The notes below the pieces were generated by a model. That model saw nothing but the letters and a program-made list of their open reading frames with translations. It did not search any database and was not told the DNA's origin. Below, piece after piece: positions 46,101-61,100 of a stretch of 64,000 nucleotides of DNA (positions are counted from its first letter, which is position 1; every line of letters starts with the position of its first letter). The translations under genes were made by a program, and so were the position numbers. The stretch is from Siphonodentalium dalli (taxonomy: Eukaryota > Mollusca > Scaphopoda > Gadilida > Siphonodentaliidae), in the NCBI GenBank assembly GCA_032622095.1, contig CP136061.1, forward strand, positions 128,846,754-128,910,753, written 5' to 3'.

Positions 46101-49100
46101 ATGAACTGGACAATAACATAAATATGTACTAGTATGCGATATTTATGATTGGTATAAGAACAGAATCTGTCTATAATATAATATTCTTTCTGTTTATGCT
46201 GCATTCCGTAATGTTAAATTATCATCTGAAAACCAAAGTATGGCAAAATTTTAGATTATTGAGAAGTAAAAGAAACAAGAGGTGGCATCAGAGATGCTGT
46301 GTCTCGTTTTCGGTGGCTTACCGCCGGTGGCTACCGCCAATTGGTGTGCATCAGTATCGGTAGACTAATTAATAGGTAAAATCGAAAAATGACTAATTAA
46401 GGGCCATAACTCCATAAAATTTTATCGGGCCAGGCTGGTTTTCGAACTCGTCCGAAATATTCTTGGCAAGTATGTCTATTCCAAATTTTAAACAAATCGG
46501 AGGATGTTTGTTGAAGTTATCGCGTTAACGAGCTAAAAATTCACGAAAAATGACTAATTAAGGGCCATAACTCGATCAAATTTTATCGGACCAGGCCGGT
46601 TTTCGAACTCGACCGAGATATTCTTGGGAGACAACTATATACCAAATTTCAATCAAATCGGATAACGTTTGTTGAAGTTATCGCGCTAACGAGCTGAAAA
46701 TTCGTGAAAAATGACTAATTAAGGGCCATAACTCTATCAAATTTTATCGGACGAGTCCGGTTTTCGAACTCATCCGAGATATTCTTGGGAGACACCTATA
46801 TACCAAATTTCAATCAAATCGGATAACGTTTGTTGAAGTTATCGCGCTAACGAGCTGAAAATTCGTGAAAAATGACTAATTAAGGGCCATAACTCTATCA
46901 AATTTTATCGGACGAGTCCGGTTTTCGAACTCATCCGAGATATTCTTGGGAGACACCTATATACCAAATTTCAATCAAATCGGATGTTTGTTGAAGTTAT
47001 CGTGCTAACGAGCTGAAAATTCGTGAAAAATGACTAATTAAGGGCCATAACTCTATCAAATTTTATCGGACGAGGCCGGTTTTCGAACTCATCCGAGATA
47101 TTCTTGGGAGACACCTATATACCAAATTTCAATCAAATCGGATAACGTTTGTTGAAGTTATCGCGCTAACGAGCTGAAAATTCGTGAAAAATGACTAATT
47201 AAGGGCCATAACTCTATCACATTTTATCGCACGAGGCCGGTTTTCGAACTCATCCGAGATATTCTTGGGAGACACCTATATACCAAATTTCAATCAAATC
47301 GGATAACGTTTGTTGTAGTTATCGCGCTAATGAGCTGAAAATTCGTGAAAAATGACTAATTAAGGGCCATAACTCTATCAAATTTTATCGGACGAGGCCG
47401 GTTTTCGAACTCATCCGAGATATTCTTGGGAGACACCTATATACCAAATTTCAATCAAATCGGATAAAGTTTGTTGAAGTTATCGCGCTAACGAGCTGAA
47501 AATTCAAAGGGCCATAACTCTGTAATAAATGTGCGGACGAACCCGATTTTCTGTCTGCAGCTTACGAGCATGGATATGTACTCACACACCAAAAAATGTT
47601 TTAATCCGTCAATAAACGGTTGAGTTATAAGCAAAACACACCGCCCGCCCGCCCGTCCGTCCGCCCGCCCGCCCGTCCGCCGCCCACCGTCCCTCATCAA
47701 ACTATAAGTCGAGTTATGGAAAAAACTCGACTAAAAATTCAGAGAATTGACTAGAAGAAAATTTCAATAATGCTATTACAAGGGAAGTGAACGAGAACAT
47801 TGGATTTGATCTTTTCAGGTTTACAGGAGTGTTCAGAAGAATCTATTGTGTACATTATATGCATTGTGTTGAAATTGGAATACAGACAATAACGCTAAGG
47901 CGTTTAGACGGCTGCGATATGTCCATTTCACTTTATCCATTAACGCATACAATAGAGATATTCTATTTTCAATGTAACGCAAACCTTATATGGTAATTAA
48001 GCTCGTGCACTATGACATTTCTTGTTTTCCATCGATAAAAGATGCCGACTGTCTGCGAAGCAAAGGAAATTTGACTTGTATTTATGTCAATAAAGTTTCA
48101 GTTGTTGGGATTTGACAGGCTTGACATTATCGAAGAATTTATTTATAACAGATAGATCAATTTCCAATATTGCACTTATTCCAATATGAAACTTATTAGC
48201 TGCTTTCGGAAGCTTTGCATTATAACAGAAGGCACCCAAGTGAACAGTTTAACCCTTTGAGTGCCAGGGGCCGATCTCATCGGCCCTAAACCTACAAAAT
48301 AAGTCTGTTAAAGGATATAAGAATAAATTATTAAAATTGTAAACAATTGTAAAAAAAAAAAAAAAAAAAAAAAAATGTTAGGCCAATGCATTCTCTTATA
48401 TATGCGAGGCGACCTATGGTCGACTCGCATATATAAGAGAATGCATTGGCACAGGGTATATGGGTTGATAAAAAAATCGACCTGGCACTCAAAGGGTTAA
48501 CACAGACAGCGGATCGTGTCATCGTAATGGATTAATGTAGTTGTCTGAACTCTACTTAACATAAGCTATGTTCACAATCTGTTACCTCATTTTTATTCTG
48601 ATGGGCATCTTTCTGAGCATCCGTCATATTTTTAGCGAGTGAGAGTTGATTGGTCTCCATTGATTCCTTCAGAGCCTCTAACTCTTTATAAGACTCCTGT
48701 AGTTTGTTATAATCAGATGATAGCTGGAGATTCTCTTTTCTGGACCTGCAGTTAAGAAAGATCGGTGTCAGAGTTGCCAAGATCCGAGTAATAGAGGAGC
48801 GGCCAAACGCCAAAAGTGGTCGGATACCCCTACCCTCGGTAGAACAAGTTGAAACCAACCTTTTCTGGAAGGTAAATATATATCATTTATGAAAATGATT
48901 CTTGGCCTTACCGGAATTGGTGGCAGCTATGTATGGTGAGACTATTTGTGGAGGTACCCTACCGAAAAATTAGCCTGTTTTCAGCGGTTGGCCAGCTATA
49001 CACAATTGGTTAAAAGTTAAGCACTTCACCAAAAAACATAACGTTTTATTTGTTATTATGGGGTACATGGTGATACTAGATTGGAACGTTCTTATTTTTT

Positions 49101-52100
49101 CTGGTTTGTTTGATATTTCACGACGTCATGGTAGAGAATGTAACGTTATGCGTCAAAACATCATGACGATTCAGAGAAACTGTCGCCCGTCAACTCTGTA
49201 CAAAACTAGCACGCTGGATTGAGCTTATCTTGTCATATATGTTTGGAAAGAATGGAGCATTTTCTACCCGAAGGTATTAATTTTATTACCCTATCCCTAC
49301 AAATTTTGTAATTAATTGGAAAAATCTTACCCCTCCCCCAATGTCATAAAATGCTGAGTATAGCCATCGCCTGGGATTGGATCCCAGAATGATAGAATAG
49401 TGCGTAGTATTTCCTTTTATTTCGTGTAGAACACACATAACAAATGTAAAATTTCGAATTTTCAACCATACTCACCATTAGAAGAGTATCAACATCCAAG
49501 ATGGCGTCCAATATGGCATTCAGTTTTTATTTTAAGACTCTGTGGAGCGACATACGAAAAATCCCAAAAAGGAACGTCCCCAGTGGTAAAATCTATATTA
49601 TTGTAGTGACTACATAGAATAACATTTCATATCAAACATTAATTTGACCATTAATACATCTTTTCAATTGGTAAGCTAATAGGTAGAACTGTATCCCTCC
49701 ATCCAATGTCATAAAATTCGAAATAAAGTTATGGACTGGTATTGGAACCACGAGTGATAGCATTATGCGCAGTATGTTGTTTTATTTAATGTACAACACA
49801 CATACGAAGTGACAGGTATGAATTTCCATCCATATTCACTATTAGAAGAGTATGATACAACAAAATGGCGTCCAATATGGCATCCAGTTTTAATTGTACC
49901 ACTTAGCGAACGCACATACGAACGAACTAAAATGGAACGTCCCCTGTGGCATATTGTATATCATTGAAGTGACTACATAGACGATATCTCATAGGGTACA
50001 GTAGTTTCACCGTTAGTCTATCTTATCAGTTGGAGAATTAGTAAACAAAAACTTATTCAATACCCAGTCACAAACGTCCACATGATGGCGGCATTTGTGA
50101 CTATAGTACAGAATGCAAAGAATTAAGCAAATCGTTCGGAATTACTTTGTGTTGAATACAACGAAGAAACATAAAATGTTAAATTTGCATCCACATCCGG
50201 TCTTAGTAGACAACCAAAATCCAAGATGACGGCTAATTTTAATGCCAACACGCTGCGAACAATGAATACGAAAGTCTGTCAAAATGTATCATACGGCAGT
50301 TTGAAGCGATATATTGTTTAGATTGTGTGTTTATATTAGACGTCGATATGTTGTGTTTGAGTGATGGTGGTAAGACAACATTTTTTTCAGATAAAGCTTT
50401 GACGTGATTGTCTCAAATTAACTTCTATAAACTGTCGATCAGCTCCGTAAGGGCGGGTAAGCCGTGTCTTTCCATTGGTCTGGTGGTATCCTACATCAGG
50501 TTCCAAATGTCACACCCTTAGCTATGACACAGGTGTGACGCCAGGATTAATACTGGATGGAAATTTGAATTTGTTGAATGTTTAGGTTGTTTTGTTTAAC
50601 AATTATCAGGAACTTTTTATCAAATATTTGGAGAAAGACAAACCTACCAAAAATAAAAAATACTTAGTGAAATTCCGAGAATGACTTAAATAGTTTAATT
50701 TGCCTAATCGTGTATCGTGTATTGATCTCCAATGCACATTTGACTATTGTTTGACACATTTCATGTCATTTTGGGACGTTAAGTAAGTAAAGAATTACCA
50801 ATATGTAGACAACTGGTAATAATAGAGGATGGTCATTGACCGTTACAAATAATCATGCACTCTATGCGGTACGAAGTGATGTTGTAATGTTCAATACTAA
50901 CAAATTGCTATCATTAATATATTGTGATAGTCTTGAATGTGGAGTCCTCCTTAACATTTCCTTTTGAATTTTCACCAACATTTTCAGAGAGCCTTGCAAC
51001 AGTTTTGGCCACATGAAACATTAAATAACAGAATCACCATCTGTTGTTTTATGCAGTAACGCAAAAAACAAAAATGGCATATATTTTGAAATCCAGTAAA
51101 TAAGATATCTTATCGATCTCTGGTTTTGCCAAAGTTGGATATGAGTCCACGAGCAATCAAAGTTCACACATCATAGTAACTACCTATTAACGATACACGA
51201 AATTCATCATCGCAGACACAAAATGCTCTTTAATGACATAACATGGGACCACAATGTCCATAAAATGCAATCAGCGTACAATGGTTTATAAATAGGCGTT
51301 ATAGTGATCGAGAGGCTGCTGCTTTGTATAATCGTTCGAGTTTCGGCTCTGCGTCAAACAAGAAAGCAACACCGCATACCTATGAATATAAGTTGTTCTC
51401 GCCATATGTTGCTTGATGTGTATGTTTTTCCATACATTGATATTTTAGTCCCCGACTAATTTGTGAGTTAAATGGTTGTGAATGTCAATCGGATTCATAT
51501 ATGTTACAAACAGAAGATATTGAGTTTCCGGGCAAGACTAATTAAAATTCCATCTTCTATATCTCCGGCGGATATCATATCTGTATTAGTTCTTAGGGAC
51601 GTGGGTCCTGACTATACATGTATAGCAATCTCGCATGCTAATACATTTTATTGATACATAGGTCATAGTGCGATAATCTCCATTGAACATGCACATTGGT
51701 GTTGCATTTATGATTGCCGTTAGATTCTAATCATAATCACGCAACTCACAAGCAAACCAGAATGTTACTAAAACGTTTGTTTTATCCACGGTTCTTTTGA
51801 GTCTGGTGGCATTTGAAATGGATAAAATGGTAAGTAACGAAAATCTGTAGGCTATTAACACAATTGAAATGGCGACAGGCATAAAGCAATTCACAATAGA
51901 CACTAGTCATTAGTCTTGATATATAGATATCCAAATTGTGTTTACGGTTTGGTCTATGGCGACTAGGCCATATCACAACATACATTGTATTCTTATGGGT
52001 GGCGGAAAGACAGCGCCGATCTTACCGCGGAAGCAATATACTCAGTCCATACATAAGCCACCTACCCCCAAACTGGCAGATATTAGAAAGTTATTTTCAC

Positions 52101-55100
52101 TTAACATGGACCTCATATCAGTGTTACTGATCGGGATTTATAACACCGTCGTCGATCTGGTGTTTTATGGGGATACAAGTAACTGAGTGTAAGTCAGTGT
52201 GGTGTAATCAACTAAATATCACTGGTGTATAGTGTTGTGTTCTTGTTCACCCAGAATAGTCATTTTTGTTTCTCAAGAAAACCTGGACATGCCATGCTCA
52301 AGTGCCCATTGCTGTGAATGCATAGAATCACATTGTATGACTCATATTCAATGAAAATATGGGAATAATAATTGTATTTCTCAGATCCATCTGTCTCTAT
52401 AAACATGTCGTCACTGGAGTCACGTTTAACCTTTAGTCACTGAACGTTAATTGAATGGTAAGCCATCAGAGCCATGTAATTTTTATGATTGATAAAAACA
52501 AATGTTGCTCATCTTTATGGAGATAACATATATGTTAATGTTATTCTATTCCAAAATAGTATTATTGAAAAGTTAACTTATCGACTATCGGCACCAGAGC
52601 AAACAAACCATTTGAACGGTTGTTGAAAACAACTGGCACTTCAACAACAAATCCAGCGCAAAGCATCACAAAAGGAAGTTGTTTGTTCTGGCTGTTGTAC
52701 TTCTTCACAAAATTGAAATGACATCTATATTATGGGATGCCATTTTGTATTTTGAGATCCATCTTATAGCGAGTGTGGTTCTAACATAATTATGTCGCAC
52801 TAAACGATACAATTTATTTGCATAAACACCAATATGCTAACAATACAATTCATAATAAAACAATAAACAATTAATAATAAAAAATACATGTAAACACTAA
52901 ATGACATCTACAACCGAGCATTTGTTGTTTTATTCTTAGTTAGGATTCTCAGAGATACCTTTGTGCGCATTGTTTTAACTTTCGATATGAGGAATGTTGA
53001 GTTTTGTGTTTATTATTTCACAAATTAAAAGATATGTTGATAACAGAACTACTACTTCATATGACTATTGTAATGAAATGAATGTGATGAGTCGACACAA
53101 TATATATACAACTGGAGACGTCATTTGTCCTGATTTCCCGTATTTGTTTTCACGAAGTGTTATAAATTTGAGACATGACAAAGCTCATCTGATTTTTTGT
53201 TTCTATAGTTGACCACCACATTGATCTCTGTCATCACGCAAACAATAAATTGCCATGTAATAATGGAAACATACACATAAGTAATACCATATGAGACGTT
53301 TATTTGCCCACATATCGTACTAGTTGTTTACAAAGTGTTGACATTAAACTTAAATACCATAATGGCCGCCATTATGGCGCAATAGTGGGTGTGACTTCAA
53401 ACTTTTTGTTTCTTTATCGTATTCAGCACAAATGAAATCCAAAATGTATGCTCATTTCTTTTTGGCCTGTACTACAATCCACAGTGGCCCATTTGTGTGG
53501 AATTTTGTGACTGTAGGGGTGATCAAGTTTTTGTCTAATTATTTCATCAATTGATAATAAAGATCAATGCTGGATCTAATGTTTGATATGAAATATTCTA
53601 TGTAGTCAGTACAATTATATATAATATACCACTGGGGACATTTCTTTTCTGAATTTGTCGTATGTCCGTTCACTAAGTCTTGAATATAAAATTGGCCGCC
53701 ATATTGAACGCCATCTTCGATTATGATACTCTTTTAATAACAAATTTGGATGGCAATTTCTCTGGCCAATTTGCATGTGTATTCTACATTTAATAAAACA
53801 AAATACTGCGCATTATGCGATCATTCGTGGTTCCAATCCCAAGCGACAACTTTAGTTTGAATTTTATGACATTGAACGGCGGAATAAATTTTTTACTTTT
53901 ATTTTTCCAATTGATAAGATGTATTATTGGTGAAACTAATGTTTCATATGAAATACTATTCTATATGGTCATTAAAATAATATACATTTTACCACTTGGG
54001 ACGTTCCTTGCCAGGATTTTTCGTATGTCGCTTCACTAAGTCTTAAAATAAAAACTGAATGCCATATTGGACGCCATCTTGGAGTTTGATACTTATCTAA
54101 TTGTGAATATGGTTGGAAATTTGCATTTTACACTTGTTATGTGTGGTCTACACTAAGTAAAAGGAAATACTACGCGCTATTCTATCATTCTGGGATCCAA
54201 TCCCCGGCGATGGCTATACTTAGCATTTTATGACATTGGGGGAGGGTTAAGTTTTTGCCTATTATTGCTAAATTTGTAGGGTCAGGAAAATAATCTTAAT
54301 ACCCCCGGGTAGAAAATACTCCATTCTTTCCAAACATATATGACAAGATAAGCTCAATCCAGCGTGCTAGTTTTTGACAGAGTTGACGGGCGACAGTTTC
54401 TCTGAATCGTCATGATGTTTTGACGCATAACGTTACATTCTCCAACATGACGTCGTGAAATCTCAAACAAACCAGAAAAAATAACAACGTTCCGATCTAG
54501 TATCACCATGTACCACATAATAACAAATAGAACATTCTGTTTTTGGTGATGTGCTTAACTTTTAACCAATTGTGTATAGCTGGCCAACTGCTGAAAACAG
54601 GCTTATTTTTCGGTAGGTACCTTCACAAATAGTCTTACCATACATAGCTGCCACCAATTCCAGCAAGGCCAAGAATCATTTTCATCAATGATATATATTT
54701 ATCTTTCAGAAAAAGTTGGTTTCAACTTGTTCTACCGAGGGTAGGGGTATCTTGAAAACTAAGGCCCTTTTTGGATTTGGCCGCTCCTCTATAAGTTTGA
54801 AATATCGAAGTTCAGAGGAATCATTGCCTCAATAGTTGTTGAAATATTATAATAATTTGTATGCATTTTATCAAATGTAATAAGATAACAGATAACATAT
54901 TTGATATCCTCCTCACACCAGCACATCTTTCTTTTTCAGAATTGATAGGATGACGGAACAAAATTTTAGTCACTATGATGAGAAAAATCAACATAAAAGA
55001 TATAATAAATTATAAATCATAAAACAGAGAATTTATCCCTCAGAGTCACTCTACACTAATTCAAAATTATACACGTGCATCAATGTTTATACAGTAATGC

Positions 55101-58100
55101 CCTAAATAATTGACTCCTTAACCACAGCAGAATTATGGGTAACTTTTAGGATTTAGTTGGAGATATGGCTTGTTGCCATTCATTTGAAAGCTCTCACTCT
55201 CAAGGGGCGTAAATTTGCAATAAATGAAATCAAAAAGTTTAGACCAACATGTTTCGGCTACCTGTTCTAATTTCTGTTCATTCATTATTAAAAAAGGTAG
55301 TCATTTGGGCAAACCTGTCTTTGTTATCACATGACCCTGTAGGATCAAATATGTTTTCAGCAAAATATTGAAAACTTTGGTTGAAAATCTTCTCTGTAGA
55401 ACTGTTATGATGTTCTCTCTGTTCGATATTACCCATATGTATATATGTATGTTATCAACAGTTATTTAGCCAAGAGTTTTGTCAGCTAAAAATTCTCCAT
55501 CTAGTTAGATACCAAGTCAATAAAGCCAGTTTTCAACTAGCCAGGCAATATCTATAAATTACTTTCAAGCAACATAATTCATAGCACAGTAACATCAAGA
55601 AATCCTCGTATTAACCAATCTCATCTGATAATTACTAACAAATACCAACATGAGTGAGGCTCCATATATGTTTTAACCCTTTCAGTGCCAAGTCCTATTT
55701 TTGTATAAACCCATATGGGTTGATACAAAAATCGGACTTGGCACTGAAAGGGTTAATAATGCTTTAGATAAGGCATAATACTATTTACACGCTTGTTTCT
55801 AGAATTACAGTGATCCTGCTGCGCCATATTTTACAAATCCGTATTACCAACTGTTGCATACACATTCCGTAACATGACATAAATGACATTTGCCTCAATC
55901 ATAAAATGAAAACGGAACTATAAATAAAAGCATCATCACAAATGGCAAAATAAGACATGTATGTGCCTGAATAAAACTTGTAATTCTGTTTTTTTTATAA
56001 TTGAGCCATTTGAGGGTACATTTGATAAAAGATTCATGGCTGATTCTCTCTCTATATATAAATTATAATTTTTATTTTAACATGAATCTTAACAGGTTGA
56101 AACCTCACGAAAATCACATTATCACACAGACCAATCAATCAGATGCCTCGGTGGCAGACAGCTGTCTATGATAAAACATGTCGCAAGGTTATGCTAATTT
56201 ACAGCTATAAGTGGACAATGTAGATGTTAATCTGTTTATGTGGATAGATTATTGGAAGGAATAGGTTAGAAGATCAAATATATAGAACATATGGCCAGCT
56301 AGACAAAATAGCTTGTTTCTCAGGAAAGTCTGGTCTCCAAAAAACATGCTCAAGCATAAAAAATTAAAATGTATAAATACTGGTGTCTTTGGTGAATATT
56401 TGTCTTTTATAAATATTTTAAATAGAAATACAGAAATACCTGCCTCCTCACATAAATAGTTTGAGATATATAATAAAATATATGCCTCCCTCATTACTTT
56501 GAAAAAAAATAAAATACACTGAGAAATTAACTATTTTGTCTATCTGGCCTAAGTATGGTTTATTAAAGTACCTGACCCAGGTTAGGATAAGTTACAATTA
56601 CAGTAATGCCCTGAATAATCAACTCCTTAACCACATCAGAATTATGGGTAGTTTTTCAGGATTTAGTCGGAAAAATGGTTGTTCCATTCATCAGAAAGCT
56701 CTGAATGAGAGCTTTCCGATGAATGGCAACAAGCCATATTTCCGACTAAATCCTGAAAAAATACCCATAATTCTGCTGTGGTTAAGGAGTCGATTATTTA
56801 GGGCATTACTATAGGAATCAATATCAACAAATTATACTTAGTGAAGTCATGACATTTTGACATTTCAACAAATTACCAAATGTCCAACAAGTCTACTCTT
56901 TGCTCAAATATGGACAAGAAAACTACATTATGCATTAAATAGCCAGATCCTGCTCCAGTTGGGTCTTAATTAATCTGTAGATAACTCTGCTGAAGTGAAA
57001 CTAGAACGAGCTCATATAACTAAGTCCATTAGCTGCATTCAAAGAAATTCATTAGTTTGCATGGTTTCTCATAAAATCCTTAATTTCACAAGTTCTCTGC
57101 AAAATATATTTATATATACATCGTGAGATAAAGGTTAGATTCCTGTAGTATTTTCAAGAAATTGATCTTTGTTTTTGGCAATTTCTCAGAGTATAAAAGC
57201 AATTTAGTCAGCCAACATTGCATTTACACTCCATGAAATTATGCAAAACAGATATCCAATTCTTATATTTACACACCCATGATAAACTTAATACTTTCAA
57301 ATAATTTTTTCATAATTTTATAAGAATAGCATGTTTTAGATAAAATTAGCTCAAGCGGCTTCAATATTAGCCAAATTTTTGTGTCAGTAATGTGGAGCTT
57401 AACGAAAAAAATTCATAATTTTAACAGTGCAAATAGGTGCATAAATATTGTTAAGATAATAATCATAAGAGTTAGCTTTTTTCTAAACTTAGTTATGGTA
57501 CATCCTAAAATATCTACTCACAAGTAAGACCGAGCTGCACTGAAATATGACATAGGAACTCATTCAATGAAGCCTTGGTCATGAACTGAATGATCTAAAA
57601 ACAATCCGAGGACTCTCATACCAGTTAGAACTTATGCAGACAACGTCGATCATTGTTTTGTTGTGCAGCGGATTCTATACTCAAACCACAGGTCCTAATG
57701 TACAGAATGTCCTCAGTATTCATAAAAATTCAGCAAAATGTGTGAAATTCAAAATTTGTTGAAACTCTTGGGAGTCAAAATTCTATGACGCATTGAAACT
57801 GCCATTCATTTATACACCATTTTATAATTGTAACATAACTGTCTGACCAATCACCTTCTGTAGTTCATTCTCTTAGTCCATGTGAGCCAATCAAAGTTCA
57901 ATGAATGGAAGCATTGAAATATGATATTAATAACGATATTGGTACCACAGTAAGGTGTACCATCATGATACTGGAAGGACTTGACAAGCCTCAGCATTCA
58001 TGTATATTCAATAATCATATTGAAACCAAGAATCATAGAGAACATTAAATTTTCACCCTTTGATGATGGGAGCTGCGCTGGTGCAGCATTATAGATCCTG

Positions 58101-61100
58101 CATACAAGGTCAACATCAATATTGTTAGGCCAATGTATTCTCTTATATATACGAGGCTCCCTATGGGAGACTCGTATATTTAAGAGAATGCATTGGCACA
58201 GGGTTTTCGCAAAATTTCAGGAAGCTCCAGTCATGGAAGGCAGGGACCAGCCTAGACCAGATTTTCAGGGCGAAATGACTTCGCCCTACTATAAAAATAA
58301 GGCGAAGTGGCCGTTCTATAGGGCGAAGTGAGTCTACAAAATTTAAATTGATCAGTACTATGACAGGAATCGCTATAGAACGAAAATAGGAGAGATGACA
58401 TATGTCAATTAAACTTATGAAACAATGGTTGAAATATGGAGTCATTATGTTCACTTCATGACCCTAATAACTATTAATAATACCCAAACATAATTGTGAG
58501 AGGATACCACCATTTTATATCGTAATTGTGGGAGAAAGACAGGATTTTATTTCATATTTTTCGGGTTTTTAAAAATGCCAACAATATATCAAACCGAAAC
58601 GAAACGAAATCATGAACACTTTTACTGCGCTCTGTTAGTAATCCCGTTTGAAATTTTAATATGCTTCACAAATGAATTTGTTTTAAAATTTCTTTAACCA
58701 AACTCCATAGAGGGAGTGATGAATTGACACATTGTGAGAGGTGTGAGTTGTAATCTTCATTGTAAGGTGTGGTAATCACGGTAATCTAAAAATAACAACA
58801 ACCAGATTAACACTTGAGGTCCAACGATGTTTTCACAGGTGCCAGTAATCAGACTCCGTTGTCAACATGCTTCCAGATTGGAGCAATACAGGTGTTAATT
58901 GTTTTATAACACCATGATACACCCTGATAGTGGAGTATTGTGTGCAATCACAGTTGACAGTTGTAAATTATCATAAATTATTTGGGGCATTTTGCCGATT
59001 TTCGTCAGTCAACTTCGGAATTTTCAGGGCGACTTGAACTTCGCCCGACTGCAAAAATAAGGTGAAGCGGACGGCGCTAGGGCGAAGAAGTCGCCCACGT
59101 CGCCCTCTCGGCTGGTCCCTGATGGAAGGGTTAATACTCACATTTTCATTTCTACTTCAACAGCCTGTATTCGTTTTTTCAAACCAGTACACTCATCCTT
59201 CAATGCTTGGAGTTCTGCAAAAGAGACACGAGTATACACATTAGCCTTTTATCCATTAACGGATTCTCCCATTCAGTTATAAAAGTATACATTACATTGA
59301 TCTATTATTCATTTCCAAGAGTGTTTTGATATTACAAGTGCAGGAGAATAATACATGTTACTATAACCGTCATCAGCTATAAAATGTTCATTATTCTTTC
59401 TTATTCAAGTCTGAACTTAGTGTGTCTGACATTTGCAGAATGAGGTCCACAGAGGGTGAATTTAATGACGCTATCCCACACAGTGGGCTAGCATCACCAA
59501 ATTCACCCTCTGGGGACCTCATTCTGCTTAGGCCTCAACTGTTATAGGAGACCTAGGATCAGATTGAAGTTCCCCAGTTGAATTTTGTGATGTTCACCCA
59601 TTAGTCACCTCGATTATGCATTTTATTTTCTGCAAATTAGGGGATATGAAAACTCAACACATGAGAGCTAAGCAGAATGAGATCCTCAGATGGTGAATTA
59701 GGTCATGCTAGCCCGCCATGTCAGACACATTAAATTTAGGTTTGTTGTTATTGTGTGTGAAATATGATACCAATTGTGTTCTTTTTACATATGTATATAT
59801 GTCAGTCACTATAGATGTTATATACTGATATATTTGGAAACATAGGAAATAAAGGTGTATATATATATATCGTGAGGAATATGGCCATTTGTTAACCCTT
59901 TTTATACTAAATGGATTCTCACAGTCAATTAAAAAGTCTACATCGGAATGGTCTATTATTGATTTGGAGGGATGTACAGGTAATTTAAGCAGATGACAGA
60001 TAAACAAGACAGTCAATGACTGTTGAGATGCCCACCTGACTATAAAGACTGGGACTCTGAAGACAATAATAGTTAGTACTTGTCAAAATCACTTAAAACA
60101 AGTAGTTCTAAACAAGGATGTAGCTACAGAGTCTCCATTGAGCAGTCGGTGTCCATTTTGAAATTTTCAACTGCATACCCCTGATACCAACCCACCCCAC
60201 CCACTGACAATAGACGAGGAGTGATTACTATACTTCACATTTCCTTCTAAAACGATTAATCTGTTCTGGTGGAATATATATATTTTTGGTTTTATATCAT
60301 TCCAAAAATAGTCAATATCACTGACTCTGTATAGAAATAATTGGGGACTCAAACATTAAGTGGGCTTTGAACATTTGAACATTTAAACCAAATCAAAAGG
60401 CAATAATAGTACACATAATTTGTTTCCTTGTGGCTCAATAATGGCAAATCTGAAATGCTTATAAAATCAAGTAGTCTAATTTATATGCTAGAATATAGAA
60501 AAAAATATAGAAAACACAGAGTGATAAATAACTAGGTTCATATGCACAAACATGTAACTTCTGACATTTCACAAACAGTCTTCATATGTTGACAAAATCA
60601 TTCTAGTGTCAAAACACCCATGTTCATGGTGCTCTCTTTCTGATACATATTTGTAGCAGACAATACATGTGACAGTAATATCTGAATTAGTGTTCTCAGC
60701 TGTAGCTGTAGCCTGTATCCAAAATCAATCTACTCATGCAGAAAAATCGCTCTGGCTCATAAACGATAGCAACACAGCATTGTTATAATATCAATGGATC
60801 ATTTTTCACTGTATAAATATGAAGTGGTTACTGTCACTGAAAACTTTTCAAATAGCAGTAACAAACATTTGCTACTATGCAAGAAAACTTAGCCTTTTCT
60901 TGATTGTTCCAAGGTTGCAAAAAGTTCAAATATGAGTATTTGAGTAATATGAGTAATTTTCTGTCAAAGTTGTGTAAGAAATGCATGGCAATGGTATTAT
61001 GTTGGAATTTGTATCCATACAGTTGAAATCTACATAGATAGAAATTGTGTAATTATTTTTTATGTCTAGGCAATAATAATCCAAAGAAGAAAAAAAAAAA

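Noticed and set aside
12655-47735. CRISPR-like reading of the regular tandem arrays
   Set aside because: Units are contiguous or diverged minisatellites without unique spacers, in animal DNA.
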